64,000 bases of DNA. It comes from Bacteroidales bacterium UBA6397. Its GTDB lineage: Bacteria; Bacteroidota; Bacteroidia; Bacteroidales; UBA932. Under the pieces are notes generated by a model, which searched no databases, was not told where the DNA came from, and worked only from the letters and a program-made list of their open reading frames with translations. Made by a program: the position numbers and the translations under genes. Shown piece after piece: positions 1 to 7,518 of the stretch (position 1 is the stretch's first letter; every line of letters begins with the position of its first letter). The stretch lies in NCBI GenBank assembly GCA_002439875.1, contig DJQB01000016.1, positions 42,126 to 106,125 of the forward strand. Direction: 5' to 3'.

Positions 1-857
1 CGGTGCTTCAGGCTGCCATAAATCCCTATGTGACAATTCTGGGACCGATGGAAAGCGGAGCCAGAAGAATGAGCGTGATGGGAATATGCAATTCGCTCGC
101 ATGGGCGGCGGCTCCGGTGTTTCTGGCGGCTGTGATCGGAAAAAGCCTTGACGAAGCTGTCCTCACCGACGTCACAAAGCCGTTCCTGATCATCATTGGA
201 ATATTCATTATCCTTGGAATACTTGTAAACTTCGCGCCTTTGGAAGAGGTGAAGGCGGCCGGAGAGGATGAGGCTGACGCGGCGGACTGCCCTTATGCGG
301 CCGGAAAGACATCTGTCTGGCAATTCCCGCATCTGATCCTTGGTGCCGTGGCGATGTTTTTCTACACCGGCGTAGAGACACTGGCACTCTCCTCCGTCGT
401 TGATTACGCCAACTATCTTCACCTTCCAAATCCACAAGTCTATGCCATCTGGCCAAGCATCGGGATGGCTATCGGCTATATTCTTGGAATCTTGTTCATT
501 CCAAAGTTCGTCTCCCAGGTCCAAGCGCTCAGGATTTGCTGTTGGGTCGCTGTCGCGGGATCTCTCCTCATTGTCCTCACTCCTCCTGAAATCTCCATTT
601 GGTGCGTGGCCTTCATAGCTCTGGCATGCTCACTGATGAACCCCGCCATCTGGCCACTCGCGATCACCGACCTTGGACGTTTCACTAAAGTCGGATCTTC
701 TCTGGTGGTAGCCTCATTCGGAGGAGGAGCCTTGATCCCTCTCATCTTCGGCTTCCTCAAGGACAGTATCGGCAATCAGGCGGCCTACTGGATATGTCTT
801 CCTTGCTACCTCTTCATTTTTTACTACGCTTACGTTGGCTACAAGATAAGAAACTAA
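1..857 (+). CDS. Sugar MFS transporter, C-terminal part (cut by window edge)
   Basis: This is the last 284 residues of a major facilitator protein resembling the glucose/galactose/L-fucose:proton symporters of the FHS group (FucP/GlcP-like). The frame is open to the window edge, so the first codon seen (GTG at 3) is internal and the N-terminal helices are missing. About eight hydrophobic segments remain, with an acidic cytoplasmic loop (residues about 80-95). The stretch with NPYVTILGP near the beginning is typical of FHS sugar transporters. The stop lies 12 bases before the sugar kinase, so the two probably form an operon that imports and phosphorylates a sugar. The exact sugar cannot be read from the sequence. 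Confidence 0.85.
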   Translation, partial: VLQAAINPYVTILGPMESGARRMSVMGICNSLAWAAAPVFLAAVIGKSLDEAVLTDVTKPFLIIIGIFIILGILVNFAPLEEVKAAGEDEADAADCPYAAGKTSVWQFPHLILGAVAMFFYTGVETLALSSVVDYANYLHLPNPQVYAIWPSIGMAIGYILGILFIPKFVSQVQALRICCWVAVAGSLLIVLTPPEISIWCVAFIALACSLMNPAIWPLAITDLGRFTKVGSSLVVASFGGGALIPLIFGFLKDSIGNQAAYWICLPCYLFIFYYAYVGYKIRN

Positions 858-869
858 TTTATTGACAAT

Positions 870-1724
870 ATGATAATCATCGCCGATTCAGGGTCCACGA
901 AGACCGACTGGGCGTGCGTGCGGAAAGACGGCACGGACGTGGCACGGTTCAAAAGTCTCGGGTACAATCCCAATTTCATCTCTGGAGAAGAGATTCACAA
1001 TGACATCCTGAAGAACCTTCCTGAAGGATTCCTCGCCAATGAAGTCACAGAAGTGTACTTCTACGGAGCAGGAGTCAGCGAACTCGACTACGATTTCATG
1101 CGTGGAGTCCTTCTCGGTGTCTTTCCGAATGCCGGAAAGGTGTTCGTGGCCATGGATCTGTTAGGAGCGGCTAGAGCGCTGTTAGGCCATGAGGCAGGTT
1201 TCGCCGCAATCCTTGGCACAGGTACTAATTCGTGCCTGTACGATGGAGAGAAAGAGACGTTAAACATCGATTCGCTCGGATTCATCCTGGGAGACGAAGG
1301 AAGTGGCGGCTACATCGGAAAAGCGTTGCTTCGTGACTACATGCATGGAAACATGTCGGCCGAAATCATCTCGGAAATCAAACCATTGATAAACAAATCA
1401 ATCGACGAGATTATCGAGCAAATCTACAGAAAGCCGAAAGCCAACCGCTACTGCGCCGGATTCTGTAAATGGGTCGGAGACCACAGACATGCCCATCCTT
1501 ATTACCATAACCTCATGCTGGGCTCGTTCAGAGATTTTTTCAGGAATATAGTGAGTCTCTATCCAGACTACAGAAAGTACAAATTCAACTGTGTAGGCTC
1601 AGTCGCGTTCCACTACCAGGATCTTCTCGGCCAGGCCGCAGGTGAATACGGAATGGAGATGGGACGGATCATAAAGGCTCCGATTGACGGTCTGATAGAA
1701 TTTCACAAACCACAGGCACAATGA
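870..1724 (+). CDS. BadF/BadG-type N-acetylglucosamine kinase-like protein
   Basis: A 284-residue member of the ASKHA ATPase fold, BadF/BadG/BcrA/BcrD family, whose Bacteroidota members are usually annotated as N-acetylglucosamine kinase-like. Phosphate-1 motif DSGSTKTDW is at residues 6-14, a phosphate-2-type GTGTNS near 115, and a glycine-rich GDEGSGGYIG near 141. No signal peptide, so cytoplasmic. It follows the sugar transporter by 12 bases, which supports a role in phosphorylating the imported (amino)sugar, perhaps from peptidoglycan or glycan breakdown. Substrate is inference. A hairpin (1758-1794) follows the stop. Confidence 0.85.
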   Translation: MIIIADSGSTKTDWACVRKDGTDVARFKSLGYNPNFISGEEIHNDILKNLPEGFLANEVTEVYFYGAGVSELDYDFMRGVLLGVFPNAGKVFVAMDLLGAARALLGHEAGFAAILGTGTNSCLYDGEKETLNIDSLGFILGDEGSGGYIGKALLRDYMHGNMSAEIISEIKPLINKSIDEIIEQIYRKPKANRYCAGFCKWVGDHRHAHPYYHNLMLGSFRDFFRNIVSLYPDYRKYKFNCVGSVAFHYQDLLGQAAGEYGMEMGRIIKAPIDGLIEFHKPQAQ

Positions 1725-1757
1725 TGTGCCTCTGGTACAGCCCTTTATAGTACCCAT

Positions 1758-1794
1758 GTGGCTGACCCAATCTTCGAAAACGAGGGTCAGCCAC
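1758..1794 (+). terminator. Hairpin after the sugar kinase
   Basis: Perfect 11-base arms (GTGGCTGACCC at 1758-1768 and its complement at 1784-1794) with a 15-base loop, 33 bases after the kinase stop. There is no strong T run, so it may be a transcript-stabilising hairpin rather than an intrinsic terminator. Confidence 0.5.
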
Positions 1795-1945
1795 GTAAAA
1801 ATGCCCCTCTTCCCTCTCAAAGCAACACTTCCGTGTACATTGGCGTCGGTCGCTGAGCGTTCCGTGTACTTTGGTGGAGTCTAGTCCAAAACCCTGTGTT
1901 AAAGAAGTAAAGTAAAAATAAGTATGTACCTTTGTGGAAACATTA

Positions 1946-2183
1946 AGAAGCTGTTTTGATTTGTTTGAAATGTTCTTTGAAGTGAAAAAATCTTCATCTT
2001 CTTCCCGCTTCTTCAGTCAGATAGCACCGCTATCTTCCTTGGAAGAAGCGGTCGAACCTGAAGTTTTTCACTCTCAACCCTGCGCCCGAACCGAGTGCAA
2101 TCGAACTTGTTCGGTTTGCCGAGGTGAGTAGCAGGGAAAGAGCTTGCTCTTAATCTTCAAACAAACAAATCAAAACAGCTTCT
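1946..2183. repeat. MITE-like nested palindrome, copy 1
   Basis: 238 bases bounded by a perfect 22-base terminal inverted repeat (1946-1967 and 2162-2183; left end begins AGAAGCTGTTTTGATTTG). Inside are nested inverted repeats: GTGAAAAA with TTTTTCAC, CCGCTTCTTC with GAAGAAGCGG, and AGATAGC with GCTATCT at the centre of that part. Compared with copy 3 (50048-50210) it carries about 75 extra bases with a CCCTGC/GCAGGG stem. Three copies occur in the window. No transposase is encoded, so it would need one in trans. A TACCTTTG promoter-like box (1927-1934) lies just outside the left end. Confidence 0.75.
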
Positions 2184-2340
2184 AAAAAGGTATAAATATG
2201 TCATCATTGTCTGTTCTTCAAGGTCTGGGGTTATGGGCTCTGTCTTGTTGACTGAATTTTGTTATTTCGTGCCAACGTCAAAGTCAACACTGACGGCCCA
2301 AGAGGTTGTTTGCTGATGGCTTGCCACCAGTTGATTTAAT

Positions 2341-2415
2341 ATTTTGTCCGGTGAAAGCCTTGTTGGCCGGACAAAATGCAGAAATAATTCACTTTGTCCG
2401 GCCTGAGCGCAATCT
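2341..2415. repeat. CCGGACAAA inverted repeat, orphan copy
   Basis: Perfect 11-base arms (ATTTTGTCCGG at 2341-2351, complement at 2367-2377) followed by a third TTTGTCCGG word near 2393-2401. The same word combination (TTTGTCCGGTGAAA) forms the stop codon and following hairpin of the decayed ATPase gene ending at 14991, so this may be a stranded 3' end of such a gene. Confidence 0.55.
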
Positions 2416-3082
2416 ACCGGACGAACAGCGTGAGGGATTATAGACGATGAGAATCTTACAAACGGCTTTCAGTCGCAAGTCGAATCTGTGCCGGTGGAAT
2501 CCGGACCGGGCTGAAAAACTCAATGGCAAAGGTACTGGATTTTCATGGGAATGATCCTTTCAGGTGCTTCGGATAGGTTTTGACGTGATGGCAATCCGTA
2601 AATCAGCACCGACATCAGCACGAGTGGGCCGCAATAAGGACTCGCCTCCGCTTGAACCCTTACGAGAGACCGTAAGGTACAAGAATACAGGTTGTCATTC
2701 CGGTGCCGGAGGGAATGGACGACATTCTTTGACTATAATGTCGTTCAAAACCGACAAATGGAGGGGTTCGACGGCACTTCGCCGCAAAATTGTCGTTCTG
2801 ACTCTCAACTTTTAGTCTGTCCCCTGGCCGGAGGTCGATGATGCGGCTCAATGCCTGGCCACAAGCAGAAAGGCCTTCTTGGCGTGATTTGTAAATCATT
2901 GTTAATAAATATTTTAACTAATAGTCTTTAGCGGATTAACACTCAAGGCAAAGCGTTAACTATATGATAATTAATGCATTTTCCGCCACTTATTGACACA
3001 GAATGTGTTGCGTTCAGGCATAGAGTGGGAGATATTAATTCCTATGAAAATGAAGGATCAGACAATGATATACCTTGCGTTG

Positions 3083-3169
3083 GCACCATTGCATGGAGGG
3101 CATGGCGGCCCTTTACCCGGATAGGGCGCGCGAAGCGCGTAGGCCGCCATGCCCTCCATGCAATGGTGC
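3083..3169. repeat. 87-base super-hairpin with perfect 28-base arms
   Basis: Left arm 3083-3110 (starts GCACCATTGCATGG) is exactly complementary to right arm 3142-3169. The 31-base spacer contains its own short stem, CGCGC-GAA-GCGCG. The arms are GC-rich, there is no T run on either side, and no gene overlaps it. Confidence 0.85.
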
Positions 3170-3262
3170 TCCTAACCGAAGATCGCACATGTGGGAGCCT
3201 CCAGCAACGCTATGCTTTGTAAGAAAACTTTCAGGTCACACAACTCAAAGGAGTTTGGCGTC

Positions 3263-3287
3263 GGTCGCTGAGCCTGTCGAAGCGACC
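3263..3287. repeat. REP-like palindrome of the GGTCGCTGAGCCTGTCGAAG family
   Basis: Arms GGTCGCT (3263-3269) and AGCGACC (3281-3287) around a conserved GAGCCTGTCGA core. The same core, in either orientation and with a drifting outer arm, recurs at about 4506-4530, 10630-10679, 11716-11748, 27412-27470, 28930-28950 and 58996-59033, always between genes. Confidence 0.7.
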
Positions 3288-3311
3288 TGACATGTCAGAG
3301 ATGGGATATAC

Positions 3312-3426
3312 AAAAAAAATGAGCGTCGACGCATCGCGCGTGGACTCTCACTCTAACCACATAATTAATAACACTAAAACTAATAACCAATAGGTTGATC
3401 GGGGAGAGAACCTCCTTGCTCAACCC
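3312..3426 (-). ncRNA. Probable small RNA of about 115 nt
   Basis: A minus-strand promoter (3432-3462) would start transcription near 3426. The RNA would begin with a two-step stem (GGTTGA pairing with TCAACC, and GGAG with CTCC inside it) and end in a hairpin (3321-3347, with ACGC/GCGT core) followed by eight T residues (3312-3319). No start codon with a sensible frame lies between. Promoter, structured 5' end and intrinsic terminator at this spacing argue for an independent non-coding transcript. I do not recognise the family. Confidence 0.6.
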
Positions 3427-3431
3427 GGGTA

Positions 3432-3462
3432 CAAAGGTACTGCTTTTTTTGAGACTTGCAAA
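3432..3462 (-). promoter_or_regulatory. Bacteroidota-type promoter for the small RNA
   Basis: On the minus strand, TACCTTTG (3432-3439) matches the -7 box TAnnTTTG, and TTTG (3459-3462) lies 19 bases upstream, the usual -33 spacing. Confidence 0.7.
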
Positions 3463-3658
3463 CTTTTTTAATATTTTTTTGTGAAAATTTTGTCAATATC
3501 TTTACTTAACCGTTTTATTTCCAACCTTATAAACAATAAGAAAAATTTTAATCTGTTTTAATAAACCCACGCCACATAATATAAAAGACACACAATTTGG
3601 TCTAAAAGGTTATATAAAACGTTTATACTTACAATTTGTAACCAAATTGTAGTATTTC

Positions 3659-4411
3659 TTACTTTCCAACGCAAGCCAAGGTGGCTACGCTGACGCGAAC
3701 CTGCGACGGCATAACAGTCCTCAACGCTTTACGGCAGGAGTTGAGGGTGGCTCCGGTCGTAAAAACATCATCCACCAAAAGGATGTGTGAATATTCAAGG
3801 GCGGATTTCAGCCGCCTCACTTTAAAAGCACCCTCGACGTTGCGCGCTTTACCTTCGACCGAAAGCTTGGTCTGCGTTCGTGTGTGGCGAGCACGATAAA
3901 GGATGTCGGTGCGAAGATCGGCCTTAAGGTTTTCAGCCAGAACCTTGGCGATGATCTCGGCTTGATTGTGTCCTCTGGACCAAAGCCGGGTCCAATGCAG
4001 AGGCACAGGAATCACCGCGTCCACATCGTCGAACATCGGAGAGGCCGCCATCTCCCGGCCGAGCATGGAGGCAAAATAACGCCCTGCGGCATAGTCCGAA
4101 TGATATTTCAGCCTCTGGGTGATCAGCCTGTAGCCGGTCTGGGAACGGTAAAAGAACAGGGACGTGGCGTAGGAATATTCCTCAAAGACTCCGCCGGCAT
4201 CCAGATCCCGCTGAATCAAAGCGTTGAACCTGTCGGCAAGTTGGTTGTGCGGCATATTCGAGAAATATGTCCGCGGCATGTCGGCAAGGCATCCGATGCA
4301 AAGATGGCGCTCGTGCAAGGCCAGAGGCCGTCCGCAGACGATGCATTCGCGCGGCATCACGAGGTCAGCAAGTGCGGTGAGGGCATCATTAAAAGTAACA
4401 TTTCCTGTCAT
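3659..4411 (-). CDS. comF: ComF family phosphoribosyltransferase-like protein
   Basis: A 250-residue ComF protein. The N-terminus carries a four-cysteine zinc ribbon (Cys23, Cys26, Cys38, Cys41), and the C-terminus the PRPP-binding loop ILLVDDVFTTGAT at residues 210-222, the hallmark of type I phosphoribosyltransferase folds. Known ComF proteins support DNA uptake and recombination; the catalytic reaction is unknown. No membrane segment. It is a single minus-strand gene; the next gene upstream on this strand (the FtsX-type permease) ends 124 bases before it, with a REP-like hairpin in the gap. Confidence 0.9.
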   Translation of the reverse strand: MTGNVTFNDALTALADLVMPRECIVCGRPLALHERHLCIGCLADMPRTYFSNMPHNQLADRFNALIQRDLDAGGVFEEYSYATSLFFYRSQTGYRLITQRLKYHSDYAAGRYFASMLGREMAASPMFDDVDAVIPVPLHWTRLWSRGHNQAEIIAKVLAENLKADLRTDILYRARHTRTQTKLSVEGKARNVEGAFKVRRLKSALEYSHILLVDDVFTTGATLNSCRKALRTVMPSQVRVSVATLACVGK

Positions 4412-4505
4412 AGTCCAAGTCTTTTGTCCGCAATAATAAGCAACAAAAACGTAAATTTTGATAAGAAACGTAAAAAGTTGGGTCTTACCCCCCCCCCACT
4501 ATTCA

Positions 4506-4530
4506 GGTCGCTGAGCCTGTCGAAGCGACT
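4506..4530. repeat. REP-like palindrome between permease and comF
   Basis: GTCGCT (4507-4512) pairs with AGCGAC (4524-4529) around the GAGCCTGTCGA core shared with the 3263-3287 element. It sits 6 bases after the permease stop on the minus strand and next to a run of nine C residues (about 4490-4498). Confidence 0.6.
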
Positions 4531-4535
4531 ATTCC

Positions 4536-6878
4536 CTAATCCTGGCCAAGCGTCTTGACAGGATTCTTGGTGGCGGCTGCGTAGGTCTGACCGATGACGG
4601 AGAGGAATGAAATCAGCATCGAGATCAAAGCCGCTAGGACAATGGCCCACCAAGGGAAAGCGATCTTGGTGTAGAATCCCTGAAGATAGTAGCCTATGCC
4701 CCAGACAGCTATCGGAGCGGCAAGCACGACAGCCACAACGCTCATGATCATGAATGACTTGGACAGAGTCCAGACAGCAGAGTTGACCTCGGCACCGAAA
4801 ACTTTACGGACTGCGATCTGGCGGCTCTGCTGTTCTGTGAAGTAGAGCGACATCGCGAAAAGTCCGAGAGCGGAGATCAAAATGGCCATGACCATGAAAG
4901 AAATCACGAGCAGCATCGTGTTCCTGGTACCCTTCAGATCATCGACCATCTTCTCATCCAGATAGAAAGTGTCCATCTCAATAGGAACACCTATGGTCTC
5001 TTTAGCAAACTCACTGCACACATTCTTAACAGCAGTCATAGCCTCGGAGCGATCTCCGGTTATCTTTAGAAGCTGAATGAATGCATAATCATAATTCTCG
5101 TCTATAATCAATATGGCGTTCCGCTCATTCTCCATCGGTTCGAACAAAGCTGTGTTGGCGCGGAAATCCGGGATGATGCCGCAGATTTCATATTCCCCTT
5201 TCGTGTAGCTTCCGCCTACGTAAGGATGTTCTGCCGTTACTCCAGTACTTCTCTTAGATGTCTCTGTCAGAAGCACTTTCGGCGAAGAGAGTTCGCTATA
5301 CTTCTCCAAGACTTTGATTCCCAGAATCCTAAGCGAAGTCGTGTCCAATTGGGCCATACGCATCCAACCTATCAACTGGTTGTTCTCATCGTGAATGCCA
5401 TTCGCCCCGCAGGATATCGGAGATGTAATCCCAAGTCCCACATCAACCACCTGAGGCAAAGCCTTTAACCTAGCACGAAGTGCATCCTGAGGTCCTCTAT
5501 TGTAACCTACACCTTGAGAAGCAATCTGAATGACATCTTTTGTCTCATAACCGACAGGCAGATTGACTAGATAGTTTACTTCTGCCGCCATCGTGATCGC
5601 CATCGCAATAAGGATGGTGCTGAACACGGTCTGAAGCACGATGAACACCTTGCCGAAAATCATCTTGTTCTTGAAACGGAACTCCCCTTTCACGACATCT
5701 ATTGGTTTGAAGCGAGACACGAGCATTGCAGGGAGCAATGCAGATATCACGGAAATGACAACCAAAGCCAGAACTGCCCAAAGCACGGTGCTCAAGTCAG
5801 GTGTCAGTACAATTTCAGAGCTCAAAATACTATCAAAGAGCGGTTTGAATGAATATGCCAGCAGACAGCCAACTGCAAAACACCCGACAGTAAAGGCAAA
5901 TGACTCAGTGATGTACCTTGTCACTATATTCCTTGAACTTTCGCCAAGCAACCTTCTGGTGGCCATCTCTTTGGCGCGCTTTCCCGTCTGGGCGACCGTG
6001 AGGTTGATGTAATTGAATATGGCGGAGATCAGCAGCACCAGAGCCACAATGAACAGCAACTCAACCTGTTTCTTGTTGCCAGTCCTTAAACAACTCCAAG
6101 CATCCATATCCGAAAAATAGACCTTGTCAAGTCTCGTCACACTAGATCCCCACAAAAAGGCATTGTCGGAATTATCCGCCTTATAGAAATTCCAATAGCC
6201 CATGTATTTTTTCAAGAGTTCCTCGCGCACCTTTTCCACATCAGTCCCTTCGTCAAGCCTGACGATCGGAATCGTGCTGCCAAAATTATCCATCCAAGCA
6301 CACCGCTTCTGCGCACGTTTGATGCTTGTGAAGAAATCGTAGTGGTTGAACACATCTGTGGGTCCGAAATCCTCGACAACTCCGATCACCATCAGTTTGT
6401 TATCTCCAATACTCAAAACCCTGCCTATCGGATCTTCATTTCCAAACACTTTCTTTGCAAACGACTCGGACAGAATAGCCTCATCTTCATTTTCCAAAAC
6501 AATTTCCTTAGGACAACCGGCAAGGCGATAGTCAAAGAATTTGAAGAAATTAGTGTCAATCGATGCCTCGGCAGCCTTATAATAGTCATCTCCGACCATG
6601 ACATTCGAATTATCCATGTCCACAATCCTTGTCCATGCCTTAATATCAGGAATGGAAGGGAAAAACTCCTCGGAAGTTCCGAGCGTCATCCCGAAAGAGT
6701 CCCCCGCACCGACGACATACAGCTGTTTGGAAAGCGGCTGCTTCGCCCCAACGCTGAACTCCGTCTTGGCATACGAAGCCAGCAGAATGACAAATCCCAA
6801 CGCAACCGACAGTCCGAAAACCTCAATGAAAGTGTAAAGCTTGTTCCTCGACAGGAACTTCAGGTACGTGCTTGACAT
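4536..6878 (-). CDS. ABC transporter permease, MacB/FtsX type
   Basis: A 780-residue inner-membrane protein with the layout of Bacteroidota FtsX/MacB-like permeases: an N-terminal membrane helix (about residues 15-38), a large periplasmic MacB_PCD-like domain (about 40-270), three helices of a first FtsX domain (about 275-400), another helix and periplasmic domain (about 410-640), and a second FtsX domain at the C-terminus (about 655-775). No ATPase gene is adjacent, so a partner must be encoded elsewhere. Such permeases take part in mechanotransmission, lipoprotein or peptide export. It ends with a probable cytoplasmic tail, KNPVKTLGQD. Function beyond the family is not inferable. Confidence 0.85.
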   Translation of the reverse strand: MSSTYLKFLSRNKLYTFIEVFGLSVALGFVILLASYAKTEFSVGAKQPLSKQLYVVGAGDSFGMTLGTSEEFFPSIPDIKAWTRIVDMDNSNVMVGDDYYKAAEASIDTNFFKFFDYRLAGCPKEIVLENEDEAILSESFAKKVFGNEDPIGRVLSIGDNKLMVIGVVEDFGPTDVFNHYDFFTSIKRAQKRCAWMDNFGSTIPIVRLDEGTDVEKVREELLKKYMGYWNFYKADNSDNAFLWGSSVTRLDKVYFSDMDAWSCLRTGNKKQVELLFIVALVLLISAIFNYINLTVAQTGKRAKEMATRRLLGESSRNIVTRYITESFAFTVGCFAVGCLLAYSFKPLFDSILSSEIVLTPDLSTVLWAVLALVVISVISALLPAMLVSRFKPIDVVKGEFRFKNKMIFGKVFIVLQTVFSTILIAMAITMAAEVNYLVNLPVGYETKDVIQIASQGVGYNRGPQDALRARLKALPQVVDVGLGITSPISCGANGIHDENNQLIGWMRMAQLDTTSLRILGIKVLEKYSELSSPKVLLTETSKRSTGVTAEHPYVGGSYTKGEYEICGIIPDFRANTALFEPMENERNAILIIDENYDYAFIQLLKITGDRSEAMTAVKNVCSEFAKETIGVPIEMDTFYLDEKMVDDLKGTRNTMLLVISFMVMAILISALGLFAMSLYFTEQQSRQIAVRKVFGAEVNSAVWTLSKSFMIMSVVAVVLAAPIAVWGIGYYLQGFYTKIAFPWWAIVLAALISMLISFLSVIGQTYAAATKNPVKTLGQD

Positions 6879-6979
6879 ATAAACTCAATTAAAAACTGGA
6901 GTTTTCGCCAAACCAACTTCGTGCCAAAGCACACAATAAATTAGCTATGAAGATATTAGTGATCTGTTCACTTTTTTAA

Positions 6980-7022
6980 AGTGTAAAGAAATTTAACACC
7001 GACTGTAAAGAAACTTTACACT
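6980..7022. promoter_or_regulatory. Inverted and direct repeat, operator or terminator
   Basis: AGTGTAAAG (6980-6988) and its complement CTTTACACT (7014-7022) enclose two direct copies of TGTAAAGAAA. It lies between the end of the PEP-mobile-domain gene (7040) and the start of the permease (6878), both on the minus strand. It could be a terminator for the former or a binding site controlling the latter. Confidence 0.4.
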
Positions 7023-7039
7023 CTCACCAATGCCGGCCA

Positions 7040-7453
7040 CTAATAATACGTCGAGTGCGGGAGGTTTAGGCTGAGCTGGGTGTCGGATTCTGAACGAGCT
7101 TTTTCGTAGGCGATGGTGGTGTCGAGATCGGGATTGACTAACACATCAAGATTCCAGATCAGGAGACGATCGCCTGTCACGATCTCCTTGAGGCAATCAG
7201 AGATACCGACAATAGCCGGAACGCCAATGCCTTTCGCCAGGACACAGACCTGACCGTCAGCATCATACTCTTGAGTGACGATCCCAACCACGTTGCGGAA
7301 ATCGATCAGCGTAGAGTCTGATAAAGACAACCGCTCGGCAACAAGGACGCTGCCGGGCGGGATGTCCTCGAACGGATTCCTTTGCCCGCAGTCCCTGACC
7401 ACGAACGCACGGCCTTTGGCAAAGCCACGGACACCCGTTCCACGCACTGTCAT
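7040..7453 (-). CDS. Stand-alone PEP-utilising mobile (swivelling) domain lacking the catalytic histidine
   Basis: A 137-residue protein that matches only the swivelling phosphohistidine domain of PEP synthase, PPDK and PTS enzyme I: a GxGVxGxAxGxA-type start, a GSVLVAE strand (residues 34-40), GIVTQ (57-61) and AKGIGVPAIVG (73-83). In family members the segment between the last two contains the phospho-accepting His in a GGxTSHxA context; here it reads DADGQVCVLA and the aligned position is Gln68. It therefore cannot be a normal phosphocarrier. It follows the AraM-like gene by 65 bases on the same strand and may be co-transcribed. Family call is good; function unknown. Confidence 0.75.
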   Translation of the reverse strand: MTVRGTGVRGFAKGRAFVVRDCGQRNPFEDIPPGSVLVAERLSLSDSTLIDFRNVVGIVTQEYDADGQVCVLAKGIGVPAIVGISDCLKEIVTGDRLLIWNLDVLVNPDLDTTIAYEKARSESDTQLSLNLPHSTYY

Positions 7454-7518
7454 ATTTCTGATTCATCCTTCGTCAGTGGACAATCATATTCAAAAGTGAT
7501 TGTCCACCGACTGGAAAA

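Larger units (their letters stand above)
1725..3658. other. Gene-free, hairpin-rich intergenic region
   Basis: About 1.9 kb with no convincing coding region; open frames here (for example 1934-2131, 2564-2815, 2974-3222) lie in repeats or have no recognisable protein. It holds, in order, a kinase-end hairpin, a MITE-like element (1946-2183), a CCGGACAAA inverted repeat (2341-2377), several smaller hairpins (around 2665-2790), an 87-base super-hairpin (3083-3169), a REP-like palindrome (3263-3287) and a probable small RNA (3312-3426). It reads as a graveyard or landing zone for small repeats between a plus-strand and a minus-strand gene. Confidence 0.6.

Noticed and set aside
1934..2131. 65-codon open frame
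   Set aside because: It lies in the MITE-like repeat and changes with each copy; no sign of a protein.
3083..3169. Integron attC site
   Set aside because: The long palindrome has GTTG and TAAC near its ends, but in the wrong orientation for attC, and the arms are perfect without the unpaired bases attC sites need; no integrase is near.
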